Source of the DNA: Crocinitomicaceae bacterium
GTDB taxonomy: Bacteria > Bacteroidota > Bacteroidia > Flavobacteriales_D > Crocinitomicaceae
Assembly: GCA_027084145.1 (NCBI GenBank)
Contig: JALWLM010000117.1
Location: forward strand, 1 to 5,597
Direction: 5' to 3'
Length of the DNA: 5,597 bases
Shown here: positions 1 through 5,597 of the stretch, in pieces
Numbering within the stretch: the stretch's first letter is position 1
Layout of the letters: each line of letters begins with the position of its first letter
Program-made: the position numbers and the translations under genes
Notes under the pieces: generated by a model
Told to the model about the DNA's origin: nothing
The model's input: only the letters and a program-made list of their open reading frames with translations
Database searches by the model: none

Positions 1-64
1 GTTAGAATCTCTTCCTTTAGATGATGATAATGATATAAAAAAGAATACCAATAATAAATATTAA
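1..64 (+). CDS. 3' end of upstream gene, probably a cbb3 oxidase subunit (partial)
   Basis: A reading frame open at the left edge (first full codon at position 2) runs for 20 codons and stops at TAA 62-64, 13 bases before the ccoP ATG. The visible tail begins LESLPLDDD and ends in a polar Asn/Lys-rich stretch. The 'LESLP' piece resembles the end of a cytochrome c C-terminal helix and parallels the 'LSVPEDKG' tail of the following ccoP frame, so a cytochrome-bearing subunit such as CcoO or a CcoNO fusion is plausible. That identity is inferred from gene order and a very short peptide; only the open frame and its stop are seen directly. The close spacing suggests cotranscription with ccoP. Confidence 0.5.
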   Translation, partial: LESLPLDDDNDIKKNTNNKY

Positions 65-77
65 ACAAAAAAGAGTT

Positions 78-1340
78 ATGAAACCAATCACTTTTTTAAT
101 TACACTTTTTTCAGTCTTAATGTTAAACTCATCCCTTGCACAAGACGGAGAGGCTTTATATAAAGCAAAATGTAGTGCTTGTCATATACTGGGAAAAGAT
201 GGTACAGGTCCTAATCTTAATAAGGTCAGACAAAAATGGGCTGATGCAGGAGAAGAAGAATTTATTTATGAGTGGGTAAAAAATCCTCAAGAACTGGTTG
301 CCTCCGGAAAAAGTCAGGTAGCAATAAAATCAGAAGCTTATAGTGCTATACCAATGCCTCCACAAGATTTAACTAAAGAAGAAATAGATGCTATTTTCGA
401 ATATATTGACGCTCACTCTGAAAAAGCAAAAACGGAAGTTGCAGCAAGTGAAGAAACAAGTGAAAAAAGTCAACCTACAGTAGTAGAAGTTCCCGATTAT
501 GATACGAACTTAATTCTTTTTTATTTACTCATAATACTCATCATCGTTCAACTTATTGTGCTTAGTACAATTTACAAATCTATTAAAGGTATCATTAACC
601 TAGACCCATTTAAAAATAAATTTGGAATCATATTAGCGTTCATTGCTGTTTCTCTTTTCAATAACAATAGTTACGCATTGGCTCTTTCCGAAGAAAAAGG
701 TTCTTCAGAGGGACTACCTTGGCTTTTAGTCGATAACTCTGATTTGATTATTTTAGTTATCGTAAACTTTATCTTACTTCTTTTAGTTCTTTATTTTAAA
801 AAGTTATTAAATGATTTGGTCAAAACAATAAGAACAGAAGACGATATTAAAGAAGAACCTAAGTTTAGTAAAATATTAGTTGATGCTGTTCCTATAGAAG
901 AAGAAGATACTATTCTAATGGAACATGAGTATGACGGTATTCGTGAGCTTGACAATAGACTTCCACCTTGGTGGTTATGGATGTTCTATGCTACAATTAT
1001 TTTTGCTATTGTATATGTATTCAATTATATGATTTTAGGAACAGGAGACTCTCAAATAGAAGAATATAATAAATCAATAAAAATTGCTGAACAACAAACT
1101 AAAAAATACTTGAAAGAACAAGGTATGCAAATTGATGAAAATAATGTTACTATTACAAATGACGAAAAAGATTTAGCTGAAGGGAAAACATTATTTGAAA
1201 CAAATTGTATCGCTTGTCATGGCCCTAACGGTGAGGGAAATATTGGACCAAACTTAACTGATCGTCATTGGATTTACGGTTATGAAATTGGAAAAGTATT
1301 TAAAACAATTAAAAACGGTACTTCTAAAGGAATGCCTTAA
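78..1340 (+). CDS. ccoP: cbb3-type cytochrome c oxidase subunit III (CcoP) with fused N-terminal cytochrome c domain; C-terminus cut short by in-frame stops
   Basis: This is the electron-entry subunit of the cbb3 terminal oxidase, anchored in the inner membrane with its haem c domains in the periplasm. Residues 1-21 form a signal peptide (likely cleavage LNSSLA/QDG). A first mono-haem cytochrome c domain follows, with CSACH at 32-36 and a probable distal ligand Met93 in IPMPP. After an acidic linker come hydrophobic segments at about 143-165, 183-203 (signal-peptide-like), 221-240 and 299-319. Lys-rich loops after the first and third place both cytochrome domains in the periplasm. From about 282 the protein is classic CcoP: YDGIRELDNRLPPWWLWMF, a TM helix, then a second haem site CIACH at 377-381 and a probable distal Met419 in KGMP. 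The ATG at 78 is preceded by an A-rich leader and starts the signal peptide. The product stops at 420 residues, immediately after KGMP, whereas the same frame without stops would give 456. It therefore lacks the C-terminal helix of the cytochrome fold and may be non-functional, or the stops may be a sequence error. Confidence 0.88.
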   Translation: MKPITFLITLFSVLMLNSSLAQDGEALYKAKCSACHILGKDGTGPNLNKVRQKWADAGEEEFIYEWVKNPQELVASGKSQVAIKSEAYSAIPMPPQDLTKEEIDAIFEYIDAHSEKAKTEVAASEETSEKSQPTVVEVPDYDTNLILFYLLIILIIVQLIVLSTIYKSIKGIINLDPFKNKFGIILAFIAVSLFNNNSYALALSEEKGSSEGLPWLLVDNSDLIILVIVNFILLLLVLYFKKLLNDLVKTIRTEDDIKEEPKFSKILVDAVPIEEEDTILMEHEYDGIRELDNRLPPWWLWMFYATIIFAIVYVFNYMILGTGDSQIEEYNKSIKIAEQQTKKYLKEQGMQIDENNVTITNDEKDLAEGKTLFETNCIACHGPNGEGNIGPNLTDRHWIYGYEIGKVFKTIKNGTSKGMP

Positions 1341-1448
1341 CAAGCTTAAAAATAAAACCCTGTCCAATGAAGAAATATAATTTCTTACGTTCTTAGCGTA
1401 CCTGAAGATAAAGGAAAAGAACCAGAAGGAGATATTATTGAAAAATAA
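1341..1448 (+). pseudogene. ccoP: Detached C-terminal segment of ccoP, in frame behind four stops
   Basis: The ccoP frame continues beyond TAA 1338-1340 without any net shift. It has further stops at 1347-1349 (TAA), 1353-1355 (TAA) and 1368-1370 (TGA), yet between and after them it reads QA, K, NPVQ and then RNIISYVLSVPEDKGKEPEG, ending EK before TAA at 1446-1448. The LNPxQ...ISYVLSLP pattern is what I expect for the last helix and tail of Bacteroidota CcoP. The tract is therefore ccoP coding sequence that is no longer translated as read here. No start codon or ribosome-binding site of its own is visible. It is either a decayed gene end or a local sequence or assembly error in an intact gene. 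Confidence 0.8.
1370..1386. repeat. Perfect 7-bp inverted repeat with 3-base loop in the ccoP tail
   Basis: AAGAAAT (1370-1376) and ATTTCTT (1380-1386) are perfect reverse complements around the loop ATA. The repeat begins on the last base of the in-frame TGA at 1368-1370. It is AT-rich, has no T tract of its own and is too weak to call a terminator. Its interest is its position at the edge of the disrupted tract. Confidence 0.6.
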
Positions 1449-1454
1449 AACATA

Positions 1455-1489
1455 AAAAACAACCTCTGAAAGGAGGTTGTTTTTATTTT
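1455..1489 (+). terminator. Rho-independent terminator after ccoP
   Basis: ACAACCTC (1459-1466) pairs perfectly with GAGGTTGT (1473-1480) around the loop TGAAAG. The stem is extended by four A-T pairs (1455-1458 with 1481-1484), and the right arm runs into a T-rich tract to 1489. It lies 6 bases after the original ccoP stop at 1446-1448, where a ccoP terminator would be expected. The A-run on the left arm means it could also act on transcripts from the other strand, but no convergent gene is present here. It ends only 8 bases before the ccoG start, so it probably attenuates rather than fully separates ccoP from ccoGH. Confidence 0.85.
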
Positions 1490-1497
1490 AGCTAATC

Positions 1498-2895
1498 ATG
1501 GAAAAAAACGAAGAATTCAGAGACCATATTGCTACAGTTGACGAAAAGGGCAAGAGAGTTTGGGTCTATCCTAAGAAACCTAAAGGAAAATGGTACAAAC
1601 GAAGACAAATAGTCGCTTATCTCCTTTTAGCTTTTTTGTTTATTGCTCCACATATAAAAGTAAATGGACATCAATTGCTTTTATTTGATATTTTTCATCG
1701 AAAATTTATCATTTTTGGGAAAGTATTTTGGCCTCAAGATTTCTATCTTTTTGCCATAGGCGCAATATTAAGTATTATATTCATCATTACTTTCACAGTC
1801 ATTTACGGAAGGATATTTTGTGGATGGATATGTCCACAAACCATTTTCATGGAAATGGTCTTTCGAAAAATAGAATACTGGATTGAAGGAGATTGGACAC
1901 ACCAAAAAAAATTAAACAAGGCTCCTTGGAATACCGAGAAAATTCGAAAAAAAGTCCTGAAACATGTTATTTTCTGGGGAATTTCATTTCTTATTGCAAA
2001 TACATTTCTTGCCTATATTATCGGTGCTGATGAATTATGGAAAATACAGACTGATCCCATAAAAAAACATATTGGAGGACTAATTGCAATCATTATTTTC
2101 ACCTCTATCTTTTACGGTGTATTTGCTTTTTTAAGAGAGCAGGTTTGCACCACAATATGTCCTTATGGTAGATTACAAGGGGTATTACTTGATCCTAATT
2201 CAATGATCGTTGCTTATGACTACAAAAGAGGTGAACCTAGAGGAAAGTATAAAAAGAATGAAAACAGAAAAGAAGCAGGGAAAGGTGATTGCATTGATTG
2301 TAAACAATGTGTCTATGTGTGTCCTACCGGTATAGATATCCGAAATGGAACTCAACTGGAATGTGTCAACTGTACAGCTTGTATTGATGCTTGTGATCAC
2401 ATGATGGAAAGTGTTGGATTAGAAAAAGGACTGATCCGTTTTGTATCTGAAAATGGAATTAAAGAAAGAAAAGGATTCCAATGGACGAGACGTGTTATTG
2501 CTTATACGACATTATTGTCTGGAATGCTACTCCTAATGATTTATTTATTAGTTGCACGAAAAGATTTTGAAGCCACAGTACTTAGACAACGGGGCAGTAC
2601 TTATCAAATCACTCAAGATGGCATGGTAAGTAATATCTTCAAAATCGGACTGACCAATAAAACTAAAAACACATACAAAATTTCATTAAAAGTGGATGGA
2701 ATTCCTAAAGCTAAAATTAAATTAGCTGTGCCAAAACTTATTTTAGATGAAGAAGAACGAGAAATAGAAAGATTCATTGTCGAATTACCAATGGATGAAA
2801 TAAAACATGGCAAAAGAGATATTACTATTGTTATTATAGGAAATGGCAAAGAAATTCATCGAATTAAAACTAAATTTATAGGACCTTTATTATGA
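1498..2895 (+). CDS. ccoG: Cytochrome c oxidase accessory protein CcoG (FixG/RdxA family)
   Basis: CcoG is an inner-membrane iron-sulfur protein needed for cbb3 oxidase maturation; characterised relatives are implicated in reducing Cu(II) for delivery to the oxidase. The 465 residues match the usual family length. Visible elements in order are a basic N-terminus, TM segments near 38-55, 84-103, 157-177 and 191-211, and the membrane-proximal cysteine motifs CGWICP (108-113) and CTTICP (217-222). Two ferredoxin-type [4Fe-4S] clusters follow (C265, C268, C271, C275 and C289, C292, C295, C299). A further TM lies near 330-352, and a C-terminal Ig-like FixG_C domain runs from about 355 to the end. 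All eight cluster cysteines are present, so the protein looks intact. The ATG at 1498 is the only feasible start: an in-frame TAG at 1489-1491 lies just upstream. No SD is seen at normal distance. The 3' end overlaps ccoH by 4 bases (ATGA), suggesting translational coupling. Confidence 0.95.
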   Translation: MEKNEEFRDHIATVDEKGKRVWVYPKKPKGKWYKRRQIVAYLLLAFLFIAPHIKVNGHQLLLFDIFHRKFIIFGKVFWPQDFYLFAIGAILSIIFIITFTVIYGRIFCGWICPQTIFMEMVFRKIEYWIEGDWTHQKKLNKAPWNTEKIRKKVLKHVIFWGISFLIANTFLAYIIGADELWKIQTDPIKKHIGGLIAIIIFTSIFYGVFAFLREQVCTTICPYGRLQGVLLDPNSMIVAYDYKRGEPRGKYKKNENRKEAGKGDCIDCKQCVYVCPTGIDIRNGTQLECVNCTACIDACDHMMESVGLEKGLIRFVSENGIKERKGFQWTRRVIAYTTLLSGMLLLMIYLLVARKDFEATVLRQRGSTYQITQDGMVSNIFKIGLTNKTKNTYKISLKVDGIPKAKIKLAVPKLILDEEEREIERFIVELPMDEIKHGKRDITIVIIGNGKEIHRIKTKFIGPLL

Positions 2896-3314
2896 ATTGG
2901 GGCAAAGGATTAGCAATTGCAATGGGGATGTTTATCATTTTTATCATGACAATGGTAGTTAAAATGATGAGCACCAATACTGATTTAGTCGAGGATGATT
3001 ATTACAAGAAAGATGTTGCTTATCAAAATGAAATTAATGCCCTAAAAAGAGCTAACCATTTAGAAGAAAAAATAAACATCAAACAAACCGAACAACACAT
3101 TGTAGTTGAAATACCTTCAAGCATTCATGCCGAAAATGTTACTATTAAATTTAGACGAATTAATAATGCCAAACAAGATAAAATCATCAATATAGAAGAA
3201 ATGACATCACTCATTAATAAAGATAATCTTGAAAAAGGACGGTATAATTTGGTTATAGAATATGAGATAGACAATCAACAATATCTCCAAAAGGAATCTA
3301 TTTACATTCAATGA
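2892..3314 (+). CDS. ccoH: FixH/CcoH family cbb3 oxidase assembly protein
   Basis: This small single-pass membrane protein helps assemble or stabilise the cbb3 oxidase. The 140-residue product has one N-terminal TM helix (about 7-26). A family-typical juxtamembrane motif, DLVEDDYYKKDVAYQNEI (31-48), follows, and then a periplasmic beta-rich domain of about 90 residues. Its start codon overlaps the ccoG stop (ATGA at 2892-2895), and its own stop overlaps the next start in the same way (3311-3314), so it sits in the middle of a translationally coupled trio. There are no cysteines or metal-binding motifs. The family call rests on the TM plus YYKKD pattern and on its position directly after ccoG. 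Confidence 0.9.
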   Translation: MNWGKGLAIAMGMFIIFIMTMVVKMMSTNTDLVEDDYYKKDVAYQNEINALKRANHLEEKINIKQTEQHIVVEIPSSIHAENVTIKFRRINNAKQDKIINIEEMTSLINKDNLEKGRYNLVIEYEIDNQQYLQKESIYIQ

Positions 3315-4066
3315 ATGAAATTATTTTAACCGGTTTTTTAATAGGATTAACTTCCAATTTTCATTGTGTAGGGATGTGTGGACCTATTGCTTTAGCAATT
3401 CCGGTCAACAGACAAAATAATCTTACCATTTTTAAAGATGCCTTCCTATACAATTTCGGACGTATTATCACCTATTCTTTATTAGGAGCTATTGCAGGAA
3501 TGATTGGTTTGACGATACAGACATTTAATATCCTCCAATGGTTAAGCATTATTTCAGGAATCATAGTTATACTCTATGCTTGGAAAAAATATTTCCTTAA
3601 ATTTTTACCCAAACTTCAACTCAATGGTTTTTTTTCAACAAATAAAATCGGTAGTTGGATGCGAAAATCTTTAAACTCATCCTCGCCTTTTCGATTACTT
3701 TTTTTCGGAATAATCAACGGATTACTTCCCTGTGGCATGGTATATCTAGCATTAGCGAATGCGATCTTATCGGGTAATTTATTAAATGGTGCTTTGGCGA
3801 TGTTTTCTTTTGGTGTAGGAACACTTCCCGTTATGGTGGGAATTATTATTGCTTCTAATAAAATTTCTCCTAAAGTTCGGGAAAAAATGAATCGTATGAT
3901 TCCCTATATGCTAACAATTGTTGGCTTGCTAATTATTCTCAGAGGACTCAATTTAGGTATCCCTTACATCAGTCCTAAGGTTTCTTTTGATAAAACAGCA
4001 CATCAAACTAAGGAAGATAAGCCTAAAAATGAAGTAACGATGGACTGCTGCCACAAACCCGAATAA
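3311..4066 (+). CDS. TauE/SafE-like (DsbD_2-type) membrane protein of the cbb3 maturation operon
   Basis: The 251-residue polytopic protein has about six hydrophobic segments: near 4-30, 45-68, 73-91, 125-150, 155-182 and 196-214. Paired family motifs sit in the first and fourth segments: HCVGMCGPIALA (18-29, C19 and C23) and GLLPCGMVYLAL (137-148, C141). This Cys arrangement resembles the membrane domain of DsbD/CcdA-type thiol transporters. Genes of this family regularly follow ccoG-ccoH in Bacteroidota and are usually annotated as sulfite exporter TauE/SafE family. In this setting I infer a role in thiol redox or copper handling for cbb3 maturation rather than sulfite export. The soluble C-terminus ends MDCCHKPE (C246, C247, H248), a possible metal-binding tail. 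The ATG at 3311 overlaps the ccoH stop by 4 bases. The stop at 4064-4066 is 9 bases from the convergent gene. Family assignment is firm; the substrate is unknown. Confidence 0.85.
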   Translation: MNEIILTGFLIGLTSNFHCVGMCGPIALAIPVNRQNNLTIFKDAFLYNFGRIITYSLLGAIAGMIGLTIQTFNILQWLSIISGIIVILYAWKKYFLKFLPKLQLNGFFSTNKIGSWMRKSLNSSSPFRLLFFGIINGLLPCGMVYLALANAILSGNLLNGALAMFSFGVGTLPVMVGIIIASNKISPKVREKMNRMIPYMLTIVGLLIILRGLNLGIPYISPKVSFDKTAHQTKEDKPKNEVTMDCCHKPE

Positions 4067-4075
4067 TATTACTCA

Positions 4076-5597
4076 TTAAAAGAATACAGGAGGACGTTTA
4101 ATATCAATTTTGGCGTCTTTAAATAATGAAGAACTTGAACGGATGCTAAATAAAAAACTCTTATTTCCTCCAATGGGCACCCAATGGAAAGCCAATGTCC
4201 AACAATGCATGTTCCGGTTTAAGGAAAAACGCGCATTGGTTATCTTCTTTGTTTCAAAATCAAAGTTTGTTGTTGCACTTAATTTCCATCGTCTTGTAAA
4301 ACTAAGGTCTCCATTTATCATAAGAGTTTGAATACTTTTTATTTTATTCGGAGAATTTGCGGTAATATTTGTATTTGCCGTTATTGTATATACATGAGAC
4401 AAAGATAATTTCCATGGTATATCAAAATTTAGAACATACTCCGGATGTAGGTAGAAATACTCAAAGTCGGAATTCCAATTTTGACTAATCTGCTCTATAC
4501 TTTCATGAATTTTCTTTCTACTCTCTTTTGATGTAAACGTAAATGTAGTTGCAAAACTTGTTGTTAAAAACCTTCCTAAACGTCCATTATTTAAAGCGTA
4601 ATCCTTAATTGTTTTTCCTGTTGAGTCAATCCAATCGTAAGGAGAAAATGTAGCATTAATTACATGATTCATCCATTTTGCCGGACTTGTACGCATGGCA
4701 ACTCTAAAATTAGATAACTGCATTGAATCTTTTAGCAAATCATAATTACCGCTAATGGATAAAGCATCTATAATCCGCTTCTTTTTAAATCCTGTCAAAG
4801 TATCTTTTTCTGATTTGAATTTCAATTCAAATGTATTATTAAATCCAAAATTGATTAAAGCTCTATCCTTTGTCTGTGTTACCCTGTATAAAGATTGCTC
4901 AAATGGTGAATAAGTGACCGGCTCCTGATTGACTCCTACTGAATCTGCTATTGAAGTATTGAGCTGAGGGCTATAATCAAAACTAAAAGTAGGCATTAAC
5001 ACATGACGCATCAATGTTTTTCTTTTCCCAATAAAACGGTAATAACTATAAACACTCGTATTTAACTGTGCTTTAAAAGACAATTGATGAGCCATTCCTG
5101 CTTTTTGTATCGTATCTTTAATCGTTGTATTATTTACAACATCATAGCCCTTTCTTATTTGTTGGAAATTAATCATATTACTGTAATTTACCGATGGTGT
5201 TAATTTCCATGTATTTCTAAACAACGGGATAACTGTTAATAATTGTGCATTCTGTTTAACTCCATTAAGAAATTCATCTTTTATCAGATCATATCTATTT
5301 TGTTGTAATAAACTATCCGAAAATGTAGAACGATTCTGTGCTTCAAAACTATAAGAAACACCAAATCTTTGATAAACCTCTTTTACAAAACCTCTCTTCC
5401 TTTGTGCAATTTTTTTCAATGGAGAAAAACGGGTTACATTAAAATTAAGTACCGGTGCCGATAAAGAAATATTTTTTGAAAGGGAATTTTGTCTCATTGA
5501 CAATTTCATTCCCGCCACAAAAGGTTTTCCGGGAAAATTCCTTCTTAGCGTGATATCAGAATTAAATGTATTATTAAAATATTGCTCATTGATAGGG
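4076..5597 (-). CDS. lptD: LPS assembly protein LptD, C-terminal beta-barrel part (partial, open at right edge)
   Basis: LptD is the outer-membrane beta-barrel that inserts lipopolysaccharide into the outer leaflet together with LptE. The reverse-strand frame stays open to the right edge. A GTG at 5516-5518 is not the true start, because clear family sequence (NNTFNSDITLRRNFPGKPF) lies upstream of it in the same frame. The 506 visible residues are the barrel half of a protein that is usually 800-900 residues or more in Bacteroidota; the N-terminal OstA-like jellyroll is outside the window. Evidence is the alternation of aromatic and polar residues typical of beta strands and Bacteroidota LptD landmarks: LSAPVLNFNVTRFSPL, RHVLMPTFSFDYSPQL, an LKFKSEKDT-type segment, and SNFRVAMRTSP followed by INATFSPYDW. 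The C-terminus ends in aromatics (RPPVFF), as in many outer-membrane proteins. It is unrelated in function to the cbb3 genes and transcribed towards them. The frame looks intact. Confidence 0.88.
   Translation of the reverse strand, partial: PINEQYFNNTFNSDITLRRNFPGKPFVAGMKLSMRQNSLSKNISLSAPVLNFNVTRFSPLKKIAQRKRGFVKEVYQRFGVSYSFEAQNRSTFSDSLLQQNRYDLIKDEFLNGVKQNAQLLTVIPLFRNTWKLTPSVNYSNMINFQQIRKGYDVVNNTTIKDTIQKAGMAHQLSFKAQLNTSVYSYYRFIGKRKTLMRHVLMPTFSFDYSPQLNTSIADSVGVNQEPVTYSPFEQSLYRVTQTKDRALINFGFNNTFELKFKSEKDTLTGFKKKRIIDALSISGNYDLLKDSMQLSNFRVAMRTSPAKWMNHVINATFSPYDWIDSTGKTIKDYALNNGRLGRFLTTSFATTFTFTSKESRKKIHESIEQISQNWNSDFEYFYLHPEYVLNFDIPWKLSLSHVYTITANTNITANSPNKIKSIQTLMINGDLSFTRRWKLSATTNFDFETKKITNARFSLNRNMHCWTLAFHWVPIGGNKSFLFSIRSSSSLFKDAKIDIKRPPVFF

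Noticed and set aside
1338..1370. Stop-codon reassignment or programmed recoding to read through ccoP
   Set aside because: Both TAA and TGA would have to be decoded four times in 11 codons, while TAA and TGA terminate the adjacent genes (two TGA stops in ATGA overlaps). No recoding element such as a SECIS-like stem at a single TGA is apparent.
2200..2400. Reverse-strand open frame of 66 codons inside ccoG
   Set aside because: It lies opposite the ferredoxin cysteine region of an intact, well-recognised gene, and its composition looks like an antisense shadow with no domain or start signal.
2613..2849. Reverse-strand open frame of 78 codons inside the 3' part of ccoG
   Set aside because: It is hydrophobic only because it is antisense to Lys/Ile-rich codons of the FixG_C domain; there is no sign of an independent gene.
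4087..4092. AGGAGG on the plus strand just after the TauE/SafE-like gene, resembling a ribosome-binding site
   Set aside because: It falls within the last codons of lptD on the other strand, and the only plus-strand frame nearby is an antisense shadow of that gene.
4110..4331. Forward-strand open frame of 73 codons opposite lptD
   Set aside because: It is fully antisense to conserved LptD barrel sequence, with no recognisable domain.
5516..5518. GTG as the start codon of lptD
   Set aside because: The same frame continues upstream to the window edge with LptD-like sequence, so the real start lies outside the window.

Overview
The window looks like chromosomal DNA from a member of the Bacteroidota, most likely the Flavobacteriia. 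It is AT-rich (roughly one third GC by eye). Translation starts are preceded by A/T-rich leaders rather than strong Shine-Dalgarno sequences. The gene content also fits: a Bacteroidota-type cbb3 oxidase maturation operon (ccoP-ccoG-ccoH-TauE/SafE-like) next to a Bacteroidota-type LptD homologue.

Layout: positions 1-64 hold the last 20 codons of an upstream gene, probably another cbb3 oxidase subunit. Positions 78-1340 encode CcoP, the membrane-anchored cytochrome c subunit of cbb3 oxidase, with an additional secreted-type cytochrome c domain fused at its N-terminus. Its frame is closed by TAA at 1338, but the same frame still encodes a recognisable CcoP C-terminal helix and tail down to a stop at 1446-1448. 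Three further in-frame stops lie between. A strong intrinsic terminator hairpin follows (1455-1489). ccoG (1498-2895), ccoH (2892-3314) and a TauE/SafE/DsbD_2-like membrane protein (3311-4066) then form a tight block joined by two 4-base ATGA overlaps. On the opposite strand, ending 9 bases from that block, is the C-terminal part of LptD (stop at 4076-4078), whose frame stays open to the right edge.

How the genes work together: CcoP carries electrons into the high-affinity terminal oxidase. CcoG (a ferredoxin-like membrane protein implicated in copper reduction), CcoH (assembly and stability) and the DsbD_2-like protein (probable thiol or metal handling) are maturation factors for the same oxidase. 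LptD is unrelated: it is the outer-membrane LPS translocon.

The window is mostly a well-known operon, and I do not see a new multi-gene system. The observation most worth checking is the cluster of four in-frame stops in ccoP, inside a tract whose frame and flanking protein sequence are otherwise preserved. The fused two-cytochrome architecture of CcoP and the SD-containing terminator hairpin directly before ccoG are secondary points.
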